Shown: positions 44,561-54,331, counted from the stretch's first letter. The stretch is DNA of 64,000 nucleotides from Syntrophotalea acetylenica (GCF_001888165.1 NZ_CP015455.1:2350001-2414000); one strand, 5' to 3'. Made by a program: numbers and translations. The notes: generated by a model not told the origin, from the sequence alone.

Positions 44561-46578
44561 CTACGGCGTCTTGGGAATCCCGTCCGAGCAGATCGTGTCC
44601 TGTCCGGCCAGTCTGAGCATCTGGATGATGGACGCCGCCTCGGCAAACTCGTTGAGGCATTGGCAGTCCTTCAGTATCTCCTCGCCGGGCTCCACCGGGC
44701 ACCGGCCATCGACACAGGTGTGATAAACGATGTCATAGCTGGCCGTGTCGGTCTGGAACTGCTCGGAATGTCCCGCCAGAACCACCTGTGAGTCCAACCG
44801 GGGCTTTCGCGTCTTGCACGCCTTCTCGCATTCATCGTGGACAGGGAGGGACATTCGATCAAACGATTCCGAGGTCGATGCCCATCCACCGGGGACTTTC
44901 AGGGCATCCTGGTAGCAGGCTGAGGTTCCGTCCTCGTGCAGGCTGCCGACAACCTGGCCGAATCTGGTTTTGGCGTCGGAAAAGTCATAAGCGGGGGCGT
45001 CGCAAAGGTAGACGCGCTGTTTTCCCCACCAGTCCTGGAGGAGATCTTCGGAACAGTTGCCCTGATGGATGCTCCTCATGGAGGGTAGTGGCGCAAGGCT
45101 GGTCGGGTTGGCATTGCGGTAGGTATAAACACCGTCAACCTTCTCTTCCTGGAGGGTGCAATCGGAGCGGGAAGCGAGCGCGTCGCAGCCGTCCAGAATT
45201 GTTATCGATGAGACGCACAAGTTGTCCTTGAGCCGAACCCGGATGAACGCAAAGCCTTCCCCCTTGTCGGTAACGGAAACCCTTATTTTGGCTTGCACCT
45301 CGCCATGCTTCCGGAAATAGCCGGTCACATCCTTGTTGGGATTCCGGTTCCAGTTTGTATTCAATTCGCAGGCTCCCCCGGTTTCTGGCGGGAAGTTGTC
45401 GTTGGGGCCACTCCACGCTTTCTCGCCGCCGATCCAGACCTGCATGTAGTCATCCCATTTGGCCCGTATGATGGTTGCCGACTTGATCAGTTCCGGAAAA
45501 TGGATGTAAAAACGAAAATCCCTTTCGAAAATGGTGCAGTTGCCTGACCAGTAGTTGTCCCCTATCCTTCCCAGAACCACGTCGATGCAGCCCGGGCCGC
45601 AGTACTGGACGGACCCTGTTCCGCCCAGTGGCGTGATAACGTCATGGATGGTTTTTTCCTCGATAACGACCTGCTTGTGGATTTCGCACTGATTCCGCTG
45701 CTGGCCCGTGCCCATCCCGCTGACCAGGCTGTAAAGGCTCTTCGCGTCCCCGCTCTGGGCGGCGACCGTGTTTTGGGCCGCATCCCGGATTTCCAGGGGA
45801 GCCGACAGGTAGGCCGCCTGCGCCGGCGGAACAGGCGACGCGGCGGAAGGGGTTCCGTCAGGGCCGGTGGTTCGGGTGGTGTCCTGTCCGTAATAGGCGA
45901 TGGTCGTATCTTCAACGTTCACGTCGGAAACGGTAAAGCCAGAATTGGCCTGTTGCATCGCGCCGACAATCCCGCCGCCAAGATCCTGAAGCACGACCTT
46001 CGCATTGCTCCAGACCAGATTGCTGCCGCAATCGCTGTTGATGCAGTAACAGCCACCGGTTCGGTTATAAAAGTCCTCCTGCAGGCAGATTCGGCCCTCC
46101 GGGTCCGCCTGCCAGATGTATCGCCGGCAATCGCTCCAGGTTCCGGGTGTGCAGGATATGACGCCGTTTCCACACACGCCGGAGACGGGAAAGGGAACCT
46201 GGTAGGAATAATCGGTCGTCCCGTCGAAATCCAGATCCGCCCCGATAATCACCGTCGCCAGATCCCCGGTCGGACCCGGCTGCATGAAGGCTTCGAGGAA
46301 CTTTTTCGAACTGGGAAACAGCATTTGCCCGGGAAAGGCCGTGTCATCGTCCAGGGTCCTCAGGGGGTTCCAGAAGAGGTTGCCGGATTCAGGATGTTCT
46401 GCCGCAGAAGGTCCTTGCTGCCGAACTTGCTTCGTATCATCTGCCCGGCGGCTTGGCCGCTGCCTCGTCCTTCCGCCATGGATTCCGCCTCATCCCCGCA
46501 CGCCACGCCCGTTTGCAGCGCCAGGGCAAAACTAGCCGCGACGATACCTGTCCACCATCGCTTTGATCGCATCCGCAT
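44561..46578 (-). CDS. traN: TraN-like outer-membrane protein, first copy, apparent frameshift
   Basis: The 5' part (MRMRSKRWWTGIVAASFALAL, signal peptide, GRGSGQAAGQMIRSKFG) ends at a TGA after NILNPATSSGTP. The large frame beginning RTLDDDTAFPGQMLFPSSKKFL follows in another frame. One more C in the CCCCC run near 46365 fuses them into about 672 aa. The body is cysteine-rich and ends with DCQCLNEFAEAASIIQMLRL, a conserved TraN block. The ATG at 46578 has GGGAGGG 7 nt upstream and lies inside the end of traC. With the next gene it may represent a TraN split into two secreted proteins. Confidence 0.82.
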
Positions 46579-48973
46579 AGGACAGCCCTCCCTGCACCAG
46601 TTCCTCGATTTCGGCTATTTCGTCGCCGTCTGACGTAAAGGCGTAGTAGCTGAACGGATCGACCATCAGGCGCCCTACGCCGAAGCCGAACGGGGTATCC
46701 ATGAAAATTTCCGAATAATGCGGCTTGCGGCTTTTGACGCTCTTGAGCATCCGCAACGCGAACTCGTCGTAGGTGATGATCTTTTCCGCCGCCGCCCTTT
46801 CGAAGTCGCCGGATTCCAGGAAGAACTTGAAGGCGCTGTTGCCCTGGATGACGTCCCCCACCGGGCCGAACTGCTTGATGTCCAGAGGCGACTGGGTGAT
46901 GATGGAAAAACTTCCCTTGTACTTTCTGGCCCTCCGGTAGCCCTCCTCGATGACCTCGCGCAGATGTCCGGCCTTGCCGAGAAACTTCCAGGCTTCATCG
47001 AAAATGATGAACCGGGGCGTTTTACGGTTGGAAAGATACAGGTCCTTGGTGACGGCATTGATGATCTGCAGGGTTACCACCCGGAACAGTTCCTTCTTCG
47101 GCTCCAGGTGCTCCAGTTCCAGAACCACGAATTCATCGCTGGAGATGTCGAAGGTGGAAGGGCCGTTGAAGAAACGCCCAAAAGGCCCTCGGCGGGTGAA
47201 ATCCTCGATGTTGAAGGCCAGCTTCCGTGCCGCCTCCAGAATCTCCCCGTCGTGCCCGTGGTTTCGGAATTCGGACAGATAGCGGTGAACGGTATCCACC
47301 TCCGCCTCCGTACCCTCTTGCGCCCACGCCCACCGCACCGCGTTTTTGAGCAGCGTCATCTCGATTTCCGTGGGCGCGGTCCCCGTCGAGGAGTAGGCCA
47401 TCTGGCCGATGATGGGGGCAATGACCGGAATATCGTGCTCGGCATCGACGACCCGCGAGAACGGGTTGATGCAGATACTCGATGCGTCGGTGAAGTCCAG
47501 GTATCGGGCGCCGCACATCTTGGTCATCTTCTTGTAGCTGCCGCCGATGTCGATGATGCGGATCTTGGCCCCGGCGGCGAAATAGTTGGTGACCAGGTAA
47601 TTGAGGAAAAAGGATTTGCCGGAACCGGAGGTGGCGGCAATGAACGCATTATGGTTGTTGGCGCCCCTGGCCATCAGGTCCAGGCCGGCAACCTGCCCTT
47701 TGCGCGAGACAAAGAGCAGTTGCGGGCTGCCAACGCCGTTGAAATCCCCCTGTACCGGCAGGATCGAGGAAAGGGTGTCGGCGGGAACGATATAGTCGCG
47801 GTCAAGCTGCTCGATATTTTTCCCGACATCGTACAGTCCGAAGGGCAACGACGAGATCAGCAGCACCGGCAGGATGCCACGGTCCTCCTGCATCAGATAA
47901 CCCTGGCTCTCCCACAGCCTCCGGGCGCGATCCAGTGCCCGCCGGGACTTTTCCGCGGTGTCGTAGACCCACATCACCGGCAGGATTTTATAAAACCGCG
48001 AGCCTTTGTCGAGTTCCCCCGTCGCCCACAGGTATTCCTCTTTTTTCCGCGCCAGGCTCGGGGCGAAGGAACCGACGCCCTGCTGCATCAGAATCATGTT
48101 GCACTTGGCGTGGAGCCGGGTTTTCTGATCGTCCAGCAGAATGTTGAGACAATAGAGAAAGGGGCCGGGAATCTGGTCGGCGTCCGAGGTTCCCCCTTCG
48201 ACCCCACCGAAAAGCTGGTTGGTCTGAAACAGGTTGACGGCGGGCGGATACCCCTTCGGCGTCAGGCAGCGCCACTCCTTTTGCCCGATCCGCACATGAT
48301 CGAAGGCCTTGCGGGTGACCGTTTCCCCGAACAGAGCCTGCTTGCTGATCGGCACGGTTTCGTCATAGTGGCTCAGTTCGCCGGTTGGCTTATCGTTCAG
48401 GAGCCGGCGCAGCCATTCCAGCAGGCTGCCGGGCTTCACCAGGCGGGGATGCAGGGAGGCGCCGGCCAGGGATTCCTCCGCCATGCTGATGATGTCGGCC
48501 AGGTTGGCGCGTCTTTTCTGGGGCCATTTGACAGCCACGAAGGCCCGGAAGTTTCGCAGGACCGGACCAACGCTCCAATGGCCCGCCGCCCCAGCCTGGA
48601 AATGCTCGGACAAGGCGCCGGAAATCCTGTTGAACAATGCGTCATCCCGGACTTTGAGCGTCTGGTAGCAATCCAGGATCGGATCAATGTGCGAATCACC
48701 GTGCAGAATGAACTGTGCGATGGTGCCGGGCGGGAACCCGATCCTGAAAAAGCCGTTCAGCGCCATGATGGTCTTCTCGCCGGCAAAAACCAGCGCGGGG
48801 GAACATTCCCAGAGCACGCCAACCGTATCGTCGCTGTTGACATACACGCCCGTATCCGGGTCCCAGGCGACATACGGCAGATAATCCGACAGTTTGCTGC
48901 GGCGGGTATCGGCCTTGAGCTGCGCCTTGGCAAGGCCTCCGTCGTCACCGAAAAACAAGGAAAGCAGGCCCAC
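46532..48973 (-). CDS. traC: Conjugative transfer ATPase TraC (VirB4-like)
   Basis: An 813-aa cytoplasmic ATPase that powers pilus assembly. Walker A is ATSGSGKSFFLNYL near residue 445, Walker B RFIIFDEAWKFLG near 660, and ITQSPLDIKQ follows as the RecA-like switch. The N-terminal TraC_F_IV domain includes YVAWDPDTGVYVNSDDTVG. The length is close to F TraC (875 aa). It lies 10 bp after traV. A long plus-strand open frame inside it is a codon-bias shadow. Confidence 0.96.
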   Translation of the reverse strand: MGLLSLFFGDDGGLAKAQLKADTRRSKLSDYLPYVAWDPDTGVYVNSDDTVGVLWECSPALVFAGEKTIMALNGFFRIGFPPGTIAQFILHGDSHIDPILDCYQTLKVRDDALFNRISGALSEHFQAGAAGHWSVGPVLRNFRAFVAVKWPQKRRANLADIISMAEESLAGASLHPRLVKPGSLLEWLRRLLNDKPTGELSHYDETVPISKQALFGETVTRKAFDHVRIGQKEWRCLTPKGYPPAVNLFQTNQLFGGVEGGTSDADQIPGPFLYCLNILLDDQKTRLHAKCNMILMQQGVGSFAPSLARKKEEYLWATGELDKGSRFYKILPVMWVYDTAEKSRRALDRARRLWESQGYLMQEDRGILPVLLISSLPFGLYDVGKNIEQLDRDYIVPADTLSSILPVQGDFNGVGSPQLLFVSRKGQVAGLDLMARGANNHNAFIAATSGSGKSFFLNYLVTNYFAAGAKIRIIDIGGSYKKMTKMCGARYLDFTDASSICINPFSRVVDAEHDIPVIAPIIGQMAYSSTGTAPTEIEMTLLKNAVRWAWAQEGTEAEVDTVHRYLSEFRNHGHDGEILEAARKLAFNIEDFTRRGPFGRFFNGPSTFDISSDEFVVLELEHLEPKKELFRVVTLQIINAVTKDLYLSNRKTPRFIIFDEAWKFLGKAGHLREVIEEGYRRARKYKGSFSIITQSPLDIKQFGPVGDVIQGNSAFKFFLESGDFERAAAEKIITYDEFALRMLKSVKSRKPHYSEIFMDTPFGFGVGRLMVDPFSYYAFTSDGDEIAEIEELVQGGLSYADAIKAMVDRYRRG

Positions 48974-48983
48974 GTCAAACCTC

Positions 48984-49379
48984 CTACCGTTGGCTTTTTT
49001 GGAGGGGATCGCTCAATACCCAGCGAGGCGGCTCGGTGAAGATATAGGCATAACGCAGCATGAACAGCTCATTTCCCTCCCCCTCGTAAGGGAGCATCAG
49101 CACCCGCATGACCTTCGGCGGCACCACCACGGGCGTTTCCGGCTCCCGCAGAAGGCCGGCGATTCTCCCCAAAAGGGCATCCTGGTACTCCGAGCTGTCC
49201 GCCCGGCGCTGTGGCCGGGCCGGATCGAGCCGGGACTCCATGGATTCCGTATAGGCGTCCTCCATGGACACGCATTTGCCGTTATCCGGATCGGGACAGG
49301 CAAACTTGCTCGCGTAGGGATTCATGCACCCGGCCATGGGCAGGGCCAGAAGCAGCAGAAGCATTGTCCGCAAGCGCAT
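48984..49379 (-). CDS. traV: Conjugative transfer lipoprotein TraV
   Basis: A 131-aa outer-membrane lipoprotein (VirB7-like). The lipobox is LPMAGC at residue 18, followed by the TraV core MNPYASKFACPDPDNGKC and a C-terminal segment FTEPPRWVLSDP. It forms the outer core complex with TraK and TraB. Its ATG overlaps the TraB stop by one base. Confidence 0.94.
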   Translation of the reverse strand: MRLRTMLLLLLALPMAGCMNPYASKFACPDPDNGKCVSMEDAYTESMESRLDPARPQRRADSSEYQDALLGRIAGLLREPETPVVVPPKVMRVLMLPYEGEGNELFMLRYAYIFTEPPRWVLSDPLQKSQR

Positions 49380-50554
49380 CAGTTGACCTCCTTGGTCGGG
49401 TCGCGCAATTCGAGAGTGACCCCTTCTTCTATAACCAGCGTTATGTCCTTGGTCGCTCCGACCTCGATGACCGGCAGGGCCTGCTTGGCCAGTTCCAGGT
49501 AGAATTTCTGGGTGTCCTTGAAGGCGGCGGCCAGGCCGCTGCCGACGCCGTACTGCACCGCGCTTCCGGGGTCGATGGTCTGGGTCGTCCCAAGGGGGCT
49601 GGAGCTGACGATGGTGTTCTGGGAGGCGACATACTCGCCCATGCCGCCGAAGAACCCGGCGATCATTGATCGGGCGATGGCGGCGCCCATGCGGCTGACC
49701 ACCCTGCCCTTCAGGCCGATCTTGCCGTCCTGGTCCACCAGGAACCCCTTGACCTTGTGGTCGATTACCGCCTGTCCCTCCCGGGTCAGGCAGGACAGGG
49801 ACACTGCCCGCATGTGGGCCCGTTCGTCAGCGAGGTTGCCAAGACCCTCCGCGATAACGAAGCAGCCTTTGAGGTCCGCCTTGACGCTGTTCGGCAATAC
49901 TGCCAGATCCTTGATCCGCAACAGCGCCGGAACCGGATTGCCCCGCGCCGATTCCGCCGTCGGCGCGTCCAGGCCGGAAAGCAGGGTCGCCGCCATGAAG
50001 GAGGGAGGCAGGTAAATCGACTGTTTCCGTTCGGCTTTTTTTTTACTCTCGTCCGGGATGGCGCCTGCAGGTGCGGACACGGTGCTGATGCCGCCCACCA
50101 CGACCATTTCCTCCGGAACCGCAGCCGGCACAGAAGCGGAGGAAGCTCCGGCGTGCGGGTTGACCGTGCCTGGCGGGGGCGGAGGCGGATAGGAGGGCAG
50201 CCCGGCAGGAGACCGGGACGCTTCGCTGGCGGGTTCGAGAGCCGGTTCAACCTGTTTTTGCCGATCCTGCAGAACCATTTCGTCAAGTTGCCGGCGCAAT
50301 TCCTCCATCTGCCGGTCACGGCGCTCCATCTCCTGCCGGCTTTTCTGGTAAAGCGATTTTTCCAGAAGATGCGCATCGGAGGTCAGGGAGACCGGCTTTT
50401 CCGCCACGGGAGGTGGCGGCGCCGGCTTGGACCGTGCCATGTACGCAAGGGTCGCCAAAAGCAGCACCCCGGCAATGCCGAGGATCTGAACGGCTTTTTT
50501 CCGGGTCCCGGGTTCCAGATTTCGCCAAGCCACTTTCAGCCGTTTAAAATCCAT
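49379..50554 (-). CDS. traB: Conjugative transfer protein TraB (VirB10-like)
   Basis: A 391-aa protein anchored in the inner membrane by one span (about 20-40), then a coiled coil (QKSRQEMERRDRQMEELRRQ), a proline-rich linker (YPPPPPPGT near 130) and the beta-rich VirB10 domain (IKDLAVLPNSVKADLKGC, CVIAEGLGNL, GRVVSRMG). It spans the envelope and joins the inner and outer core. ATG 50554 follows GGGGGCGGTC; it overlaps traK by 11 bp. A longer in-frame start lies inside traK and is rejected. Confidence 0.94.
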   Translation of the reverse strand: MDFKRLKVAWRNLEPGTRKKAVQILGIAGVLLLATLAYMARSKPAPPPPVAEKPVSLTSDAHLLEKSLYQKSRQEMERRDRQMEELRRQLDEMVLQDRQKQVEPALEPASEASRSPAGLPSYPPPPPPGTVNPHAGASSASVPAAVPEEMVVVGGISTVSAPAGAIPDESKKKAERKQSIYLPPSFMAATLLSGLDAPTAESARGNPVPALLRIKDLAVLPNSVKADLKGCFVIAEGLGNLADERAHMRAVSLSCLTREGQAVIDHKVKGFLVDQDGKIGLKGRVVSRMGAAIARSMIAGFFGGMGEYVASQNTIVSSSPLGTTQTIDPGSAVQYGVGSGLAAAFKDTQKFYLELAKQALPVIEVGATKDITLVIEEGVTLELRDPTKEVN

Positions 50555-51344
50555 GACCGCCCCCCTTTCCGACCCAGGCCGGAGCATGGTTCTCGTCGCG
50601 GCACTCCACAATGAATGCCCGGGTTATCCCTCCTGGTTCCAGCAGGGGCTCGTCCAGTGCCACGGCCAGCGGGCTGCGGGTCAGTTCCTTGCGCAGCAAC
50701 GCCTGCTCGGAAAGCCGCAGCGCCTCGATGCCCGACTTCAGCGACACCAGAAATTCCCGGACGACCAGTCCTTCTCCTTCGACAATGATGTCCTGTCGGG
50801 CGGTCACCCAAAGATCCCGGAAGAGATCCATCTGTCTGCCAACCGGCCGAATCGTGTAGCTCTCCGGGATATCCCCCGCATAAGCCTGCTTTATCAGGGT
50901 CAGGATCTTCTTCTCCAAAGGCAGCCCCGCGAACAGGGACAGGTTTTTCTCAATACGCTTCTTCCGCCCGGACGACAGCCGGATGGTTTGGGTGGGCACC
51001 CTCTGGGGAAGTCCGACAAGCGTGTAAATTTCATCGCCGCAGACAACATGAAACTCGGAAGGAACCTCGGTGTAAAACAACTGGTCCCCGCGTTTCAAAG
51101 CCGTGAACTTGATAAAGGCGTCACGCCCGGAAATCTTGACTTCGATGCCCTTCTCCTTGCTGTACACCACGTCCTTGATGCTCTCCTCGCAGACCAGCCG
51201 GTTCACGTCCGTGTTCGACAGCCGGATTCTGGTGGCAACCTCTGGCGGCACCACGGAAGGCCAGAGCTCCGTACTTTCGGAGGAAGCCGCCAAACAGGGA
51301 GACGCGGCCAGCAAAGCCAGCGTCACAATGAGAAACCTGCGCAC
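50544..51344 (-). CDS. traK: Conjugative transfer protein TraK (VirB9-like)
   Basis: A 266-aa secreted protein (signal peptide RRFLIVTLALLAASPCLA) of the outer core complex. TraK features include NRLVCEESIKDVVYSKEKG and IEVKISGRDAFIKF in the N-terminal domain and a C-terminal EGLVVREFLVSLKSG segment. The GTG at 51344 follows AAGGAGG by 6 nt and lies right after the TraE stop. Longer frames run into traE. Confidence 0.92.
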   Translation of the reverse strand: MRRFLIVTLALLAASPCLAASSESTELWPSVVPPEVATRIRLSNTDVNRLVCEESIKDVVYSKEKGIEVKISGRDAFIKFTALKRGDQLFYTEVPSEFHVVCGDEIYTLVGLPQRVPTQTIRLSSGRKKRIEKNLSLFAGLPLEKKILTLIKQAYAGDIPESYTIRPVGRQMDLFRDLWVTARQDIIVEGEGLVVREFLVSLKSGIEALRLSEQALLRKELTRSPLAVALDEPLLEPGGITRAFIVECRDENHAPAWVGKGGGHGF

Positions 51345-51345
51345 C

Positions 51346-51903
51346 TCAACCCTCCTTTTCCATAAAGCCAGTGATCCAGAAACGGCCATCCCGAATCTTG
51401 TAGGACAATCGGTAAGCCATTCGCTTGTCCTCGGTTTTCTGGTCCCTGACGTACAACTCCATCCGGCCGGGAATTTCCAGGCACTGCTGTTGCGGAAAGT
51501 GGATCATGTCCTCCAGGTGAAACACGCTGGTGGCTCCGGTCATTTCCACGGCATCCGCGATGCGATAAAGCTCTTTATTGAGGGACGGATATTCCTCGGG
51601 GGCCACCAGCGGCAGCAGTTCATCGAACTGCTTTCGGACGGTAGCGGGGGTGTAATTCAGACGCAGACCGGTGACATATCTGCCCATCAGCCGCAGGTAG
51701 TCTGGATCGGCGGTCGAACCCGCCACTTCGGCCTGGCCGGCAAGGGCCGGCGGAACCAGAATCGTACGCTGGCGGTCCATGGCAGCAAACAGCAGCAGGC
51801 AGTTCAGGGCGGTCAGTCCGCCAATCAGTATCACCATCAGCCGCAGCAACCTGCGCTCGGCAAACAGGTTGCTGGTTTTCGACAGGAAAAAATCGAGTCT
51901 CAT
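51346..51903 (-). CDS. traE: Conjugative transfer protein TraE (VirB5/8-type pilus assembly)
   Basis: A 185-aa protein with one N-terminal inner-membrane span (about 22-42) and a periplasmic NTF2-like domain containing RTILVPPALAG and YLRLMGRYVTGLRLNYTP, standard for F TraE. The ATG at 51903 overlaps the TraL stop (ATGA). It belongs to the TraA-L-E-K-B-V block seen in all F-type systems. Confidence 0.95.
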   Translation of the reverse strand: MRLDFFLSKTSNLFAERRLLRLMVILIGGLTALNCLLLFAAMDRQRTILVPPALAGQAEVAGSTADPDYLRLMGRYVTGLRLNYTPATVRKQFDELLPLVAPEEYPSLNKELYRIADAVEMTGATSVFHLEDMIHFPQQQCLEIPGRMELYVRDQKTEDKRMAYRLSYKIRDGRFWITGFMEKEG

Positions 51904-52166
51904 TCGAAGAATTCCTCTTCGTAATAGCTGGGATAGCCTCGCAGGTCGGTCCAGCCGGCCACATAGAACATGTGGCGCAGAAAGCCTCTGGGATAGCGAC
52001 GCTTGATCTTGCCGTAGGCAACCGGTGCGGCAATCATCACCACCCAGAAGATCCCGCCGAAAATCATGGCCAGCATGTAGCCGACAACCATGATGCCCAA
52101 ATCGTCCGGCTCGAACCATAGAAGCTGATAGGGGGCGGTGAGGTATTGAGGCATCTTCTTGTCCAT
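51900..52166 (-). CDS. traL: Conjugative transfer protein TraL (VirB3-like)
   Basis: An 88-aa inner-membrane protein: APYQLLWFEPDDLGIM near the start, one or two spans, then YPRGFLRHMFYVAGW, typical of TraL. ATG 52166 has GGAG 5 nt upstream; GTG 52172 is an in-frame alternative. It is coupled to traE by a 4-bp overlap. Confidence 0.93.
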   Translation of the reverse strand: MDKKMPQYLTAPYQLLWFEPDDLGIMVVGYMLAMIFGGIFWVVMIAAPVAYGKIKRRYPRGFLRHMFYVAGWTDLRGYPSYYEEEFFE

Positions 52167-52222
52167 GGTCACTCCAGAAGAAAACGGTGGGAAACGGGAG
52201 GGGACGGGGGCCCCTCCTTGGG

Positions 52223-52513
52223 TCAGATCAACATTCCCAGGCTGGAGACGATGGAGTCAGCCTTGATGATTGCCCCACCGGCGACGATGCAGAAAACCGC
52301 CGGCAGCCAGGCGCCACGCGGCAGCATGCTGGCTCCCCAGATGATCAGGGCCAAGGCCCCGACAAAACCGAAGGCACCCTGGAGCATGTTGACAACGAAG
52401 ATGTCATAAACGGTGTAGCCGAAACTGCCGGATGTCGGCGCGGTGATAGCGAAAGACGGGCCGGCCAACGCCATCAGCAGCAGGGCGGTCAACAACGACG
52501 TGCGTTTAATCAT
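52223..52513 (-). CDS. traA: Probable pilin (TraA-like)
   Basis: A 96-aa protein with a signal peptide (MIKRTSLLTALLLMALAGPS) and two long hydrophobic segments separated by a short polar turn (MLPRGAW), the layout of conjugative pilins. It is directly upstream of traL, the usual place of traA. The S26 peptidase downstream may mature it. It overlaps the DsbC gene by 8 bp. Confidence 0.82.
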   Translation of the reverse strand: MIKRTSLLTALLLMALAGPSFAITAPTSGSFGYTVYDIFVVNMLQGAFGFVGALALIIWGASMLPRGAWLPAVFCIVAGGAIIKADSIVSSLGMLI

Positions 52514-53252
52514 TGGTTGCTCTCCTTTTCTTGGCTTGAACCTTTGCGTTCGGGTTGTCCAGAATCGAGGCGATGGCCTCGATGTTCGCTCCTCCGATCC
52601 TTTTTCCGTTGACCCAGAGAGTAGGCGTCCCCCGCACGCCTACGGCACCGGCAAGTCTCAGGTGTTCATCGAGGAGGGTTGTTGAACAGTTCTTCAGAGA
52701 AGGCCGGGTTCCGTCCCACATTCCGGTGAAGACCTCGTGTTTTGCTGTTTCCCGGTCTGTACTGCACAGGATGTACAGGGCCTTGTCGCGGGCCTGAGGA
52801 TGAGTTTCCAGTGGGCAAAAAAAGATGTGCCGGGTGATATCTTCCCGGGCGCTCAGGTAGTCGTCGAGCTTGCGACAGTAGGGGCAGTCCGGATCGGTGA
52901 ACTCAATGACCTGATGAGGCCCGTTGCCGATCGTCACGGCTTTATCCAGGGGCAGCTCTTTTACCTTCCCGGCCAGGATTTGTTCCCGCCTTTGGGCGGT
53001 AATGCTTTGGCCGTCCTTGCTCCAGATTTCTCCCAGCACCAGATAGCCCTCGGGGCTGAAGTAGAAAATCTGGCCACCCGCAGTCACCTCGTAAAGGCCT
53101 GGAATGGGAGAAGGCAGAAAGCCGTCGATACCCGTCTGCGGGAACATCCGCTTCATTTGGGCAGCAGCCTCTGCCCCATTGCCGGATGCGGCAGACGTGG
53201 ACGGTCCCGTCAGCAGCAAGGCCCCAAGAGCCGCACAGAGACAACTTCTCAT
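52506..53252 (-). CDS. Periplasmic disulphide isomerase, DsbC family
   Basis: A 248-aa secreted thioredoxin-fold protein. The N-terminal dimerisation half (PIPGLYEVTAGGQIFYFSPEG) precedes the catalytic half with TDPDCPYCRKL (CPYC active site) and the cis-proline loop GTPTLWVNGK. Conjugation operons often carry their own DsbC to fold cysteine-rich TraU and TraN, both present here. It overlaps the OmpA-like gene (ATGA). Confidence 0.93.
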   Translation of the reverse strand: MRSCLCAALGALLLTGPSTSAASGNGAEAAAQMKRMFPQTGIDGFLPSPIPGLYEVTAGGQIFYFSPEGYLVLGEIWSKDGQSITAQRREQILAGKVKELPLDKAVTIGNGPHQVIEFTDPDCPYCRKLDDYLSAREDITRHIFFCPLETHPQARDKALYILCSTDRETAKHEVFTGMWDGTRPSLKNCSTTLLDEHLRLAGAVGVRGTPTLWVNGKRIGGANIEAIASILDNPNAKVQAKKRRATND

Positions 53253-53848
53253 TTGGCGCTCTCCTTTACCTGTTCAACGACCGCGCGGCGATTAAGGGAC
53301 AGGTTGTCCGTGGAGATCGGACAGCATTCGCCTCGGCCGTTTTTGGACATCACGGTGACGCCGCGATCCTGAAGGTAGGCACTCACACTTTCTGCGCGGT
53401 ACCGCGACAGATCCCGGTTATGTTGCTCGCTACCGAGCCGACACGCATACCCGGCAACTCGAACTTTGGCCGTGCAAGGAACTTCATCGAGGACGGCTTT
53501 GGACGATTCGCTCAGTTCCGCCCGGTCAAAATCGAACCAGACTGTCCAGGTCGACGAATCTCTCTTGGGATCGAGGTTCGATCTGTTGGAATTAGCCTCC
53601 GGTGGAAAAGAACCCGTTTCTATTGCACTGGCAGTTGCCGTCTGCTGTCCAACCCGCACGGAAAGGGATACGGACCGCTGAGCCGGAAGATTGGGTTCCT
53701 CGCAAACGTTGGTGATGACGAACGCTTTGGCGGAATAGCTGGTGGCGGCAGCGCCGAAGTCGGCATTGTGATACTGGCGGCAGATGGTATCTGCCCATGC
53801 CGGAACAGACAGGGATGCCAGAAGCAAAACAACATAAAACAGCCGCAC
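53249..53848 (-). CDS. OmpA-C-like periplasmic protein, first gene of the tra operon
   Basis: A 199-aa secreted protein. A signal peptide (RLFYVVLLLASLSVPAWA) is followed by a short cysteine-containing domain and an OmpA-like murein-binding domain (about 95-190: TVWFDFDRAELSESSKAVLD, SRYRAESVSAYLQDRGV, NRRAVVEQ). The GTG at 53848 follows AAGGAGG at 5 nt, and the longer frame upstream has no start signals. It may anchor the transfer apparatus to the cell wall. Its stop overlaps the DsbC start. Confidence 0.85.
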   Translation of the reverse strand: MRLFYVVLLLASLSVPAWADTICRQYHNADFGAAATSYSAKAFVITNVCEEPNLPAQRSVSLSVRVGQQTATASAIETGSFPPEANSNRSNLDPKRDSSTWTVWFDFDRAELSESSKAVLDEVPCTAKVRVAGYACRLGSEQHNRDLSRYRAESVSAYLQDRGVTVMSKNGRGECCPISTDNLSLNRRAVVEQVKESAK

Positions 53849-54189
53849 AAGAACCTCCTTCCCGTTTCCTGACAAAGGGATATGGATCTCTTCCTCATAT
53901 TCGGGCCGCAGGGAAGGAGTCTTGCCAAGGGGGACGCAGGAATCACGGAAACCAATACGATCTGAGGTGGGTGGGCTCAGTGGATCGGGACGTTGGATTA
54001 TTAAAATTCTGGAACTTTTCCTCAAAAGGCATATAGTGTGAACCCAGCCTAAGAGATGTTGCATCGTTCCCGTGAAACTTTTTTCAGAGATCTGCAACGA
54101 CATCAATTCTGAAGGCGGCCATGCCAAACCTGTCAGAAACGATGCCTTCTGTCTTTCTTTTGCCATCCATCAGCTGGAGGACGGCTGAA

Positions 54190-54212
54190 CGATTCAAGCG
54201 ATCCTTGAATCG
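54190..54212. repeat. Perfect 9-bp inverted repeat
   Basis: CGATTCAAG and CTTGAATCG flank five bases. Without a T tract it is more likely an operator or recombination site than a terminator. Confidence 0.6.
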
Positions 54213-54276
54213 CTGTCTAATAAAGCCAAATGAGGCTGATAAATGCTTGTGGTCTTAAAGAAAGAGACCAAGGATT

Positions 54277-54298
54277 GTGCAGTCCGTGTGCAGTCCGG
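54277..54298 (+). repeat. 11-bp tandem direct repeat
   Basis: TGTGCAGTCCG occurs twice in a row, about 35 bp before the left end of the IS. Two copies only; it could be a regulator site or part of the target region. Confidence 0.6.
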
Positions 54299-54331
54299 AT
54301 GATTTTATTTATTGGATATATACAGACTCAG

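Larger units (their letters stand above)
53849..54331. other. Region upstream of the tra operon
   Basis: No convincing gene. It must hold the tra operon promoter, but I see no clear -35/-10 pair on the minus strand. It contains a perfect 9-bp inverted repeat and an 11-bp tandem repeat next to the IS insertion. Confidence 0.5.

Noticed and set aside
46718-49039. 773-codon open frame on the plus strand
   Set aside because: Antisense to traC, which has Walker A and B motifs and family length; no ribosome-binding site or domain in the plus frame.
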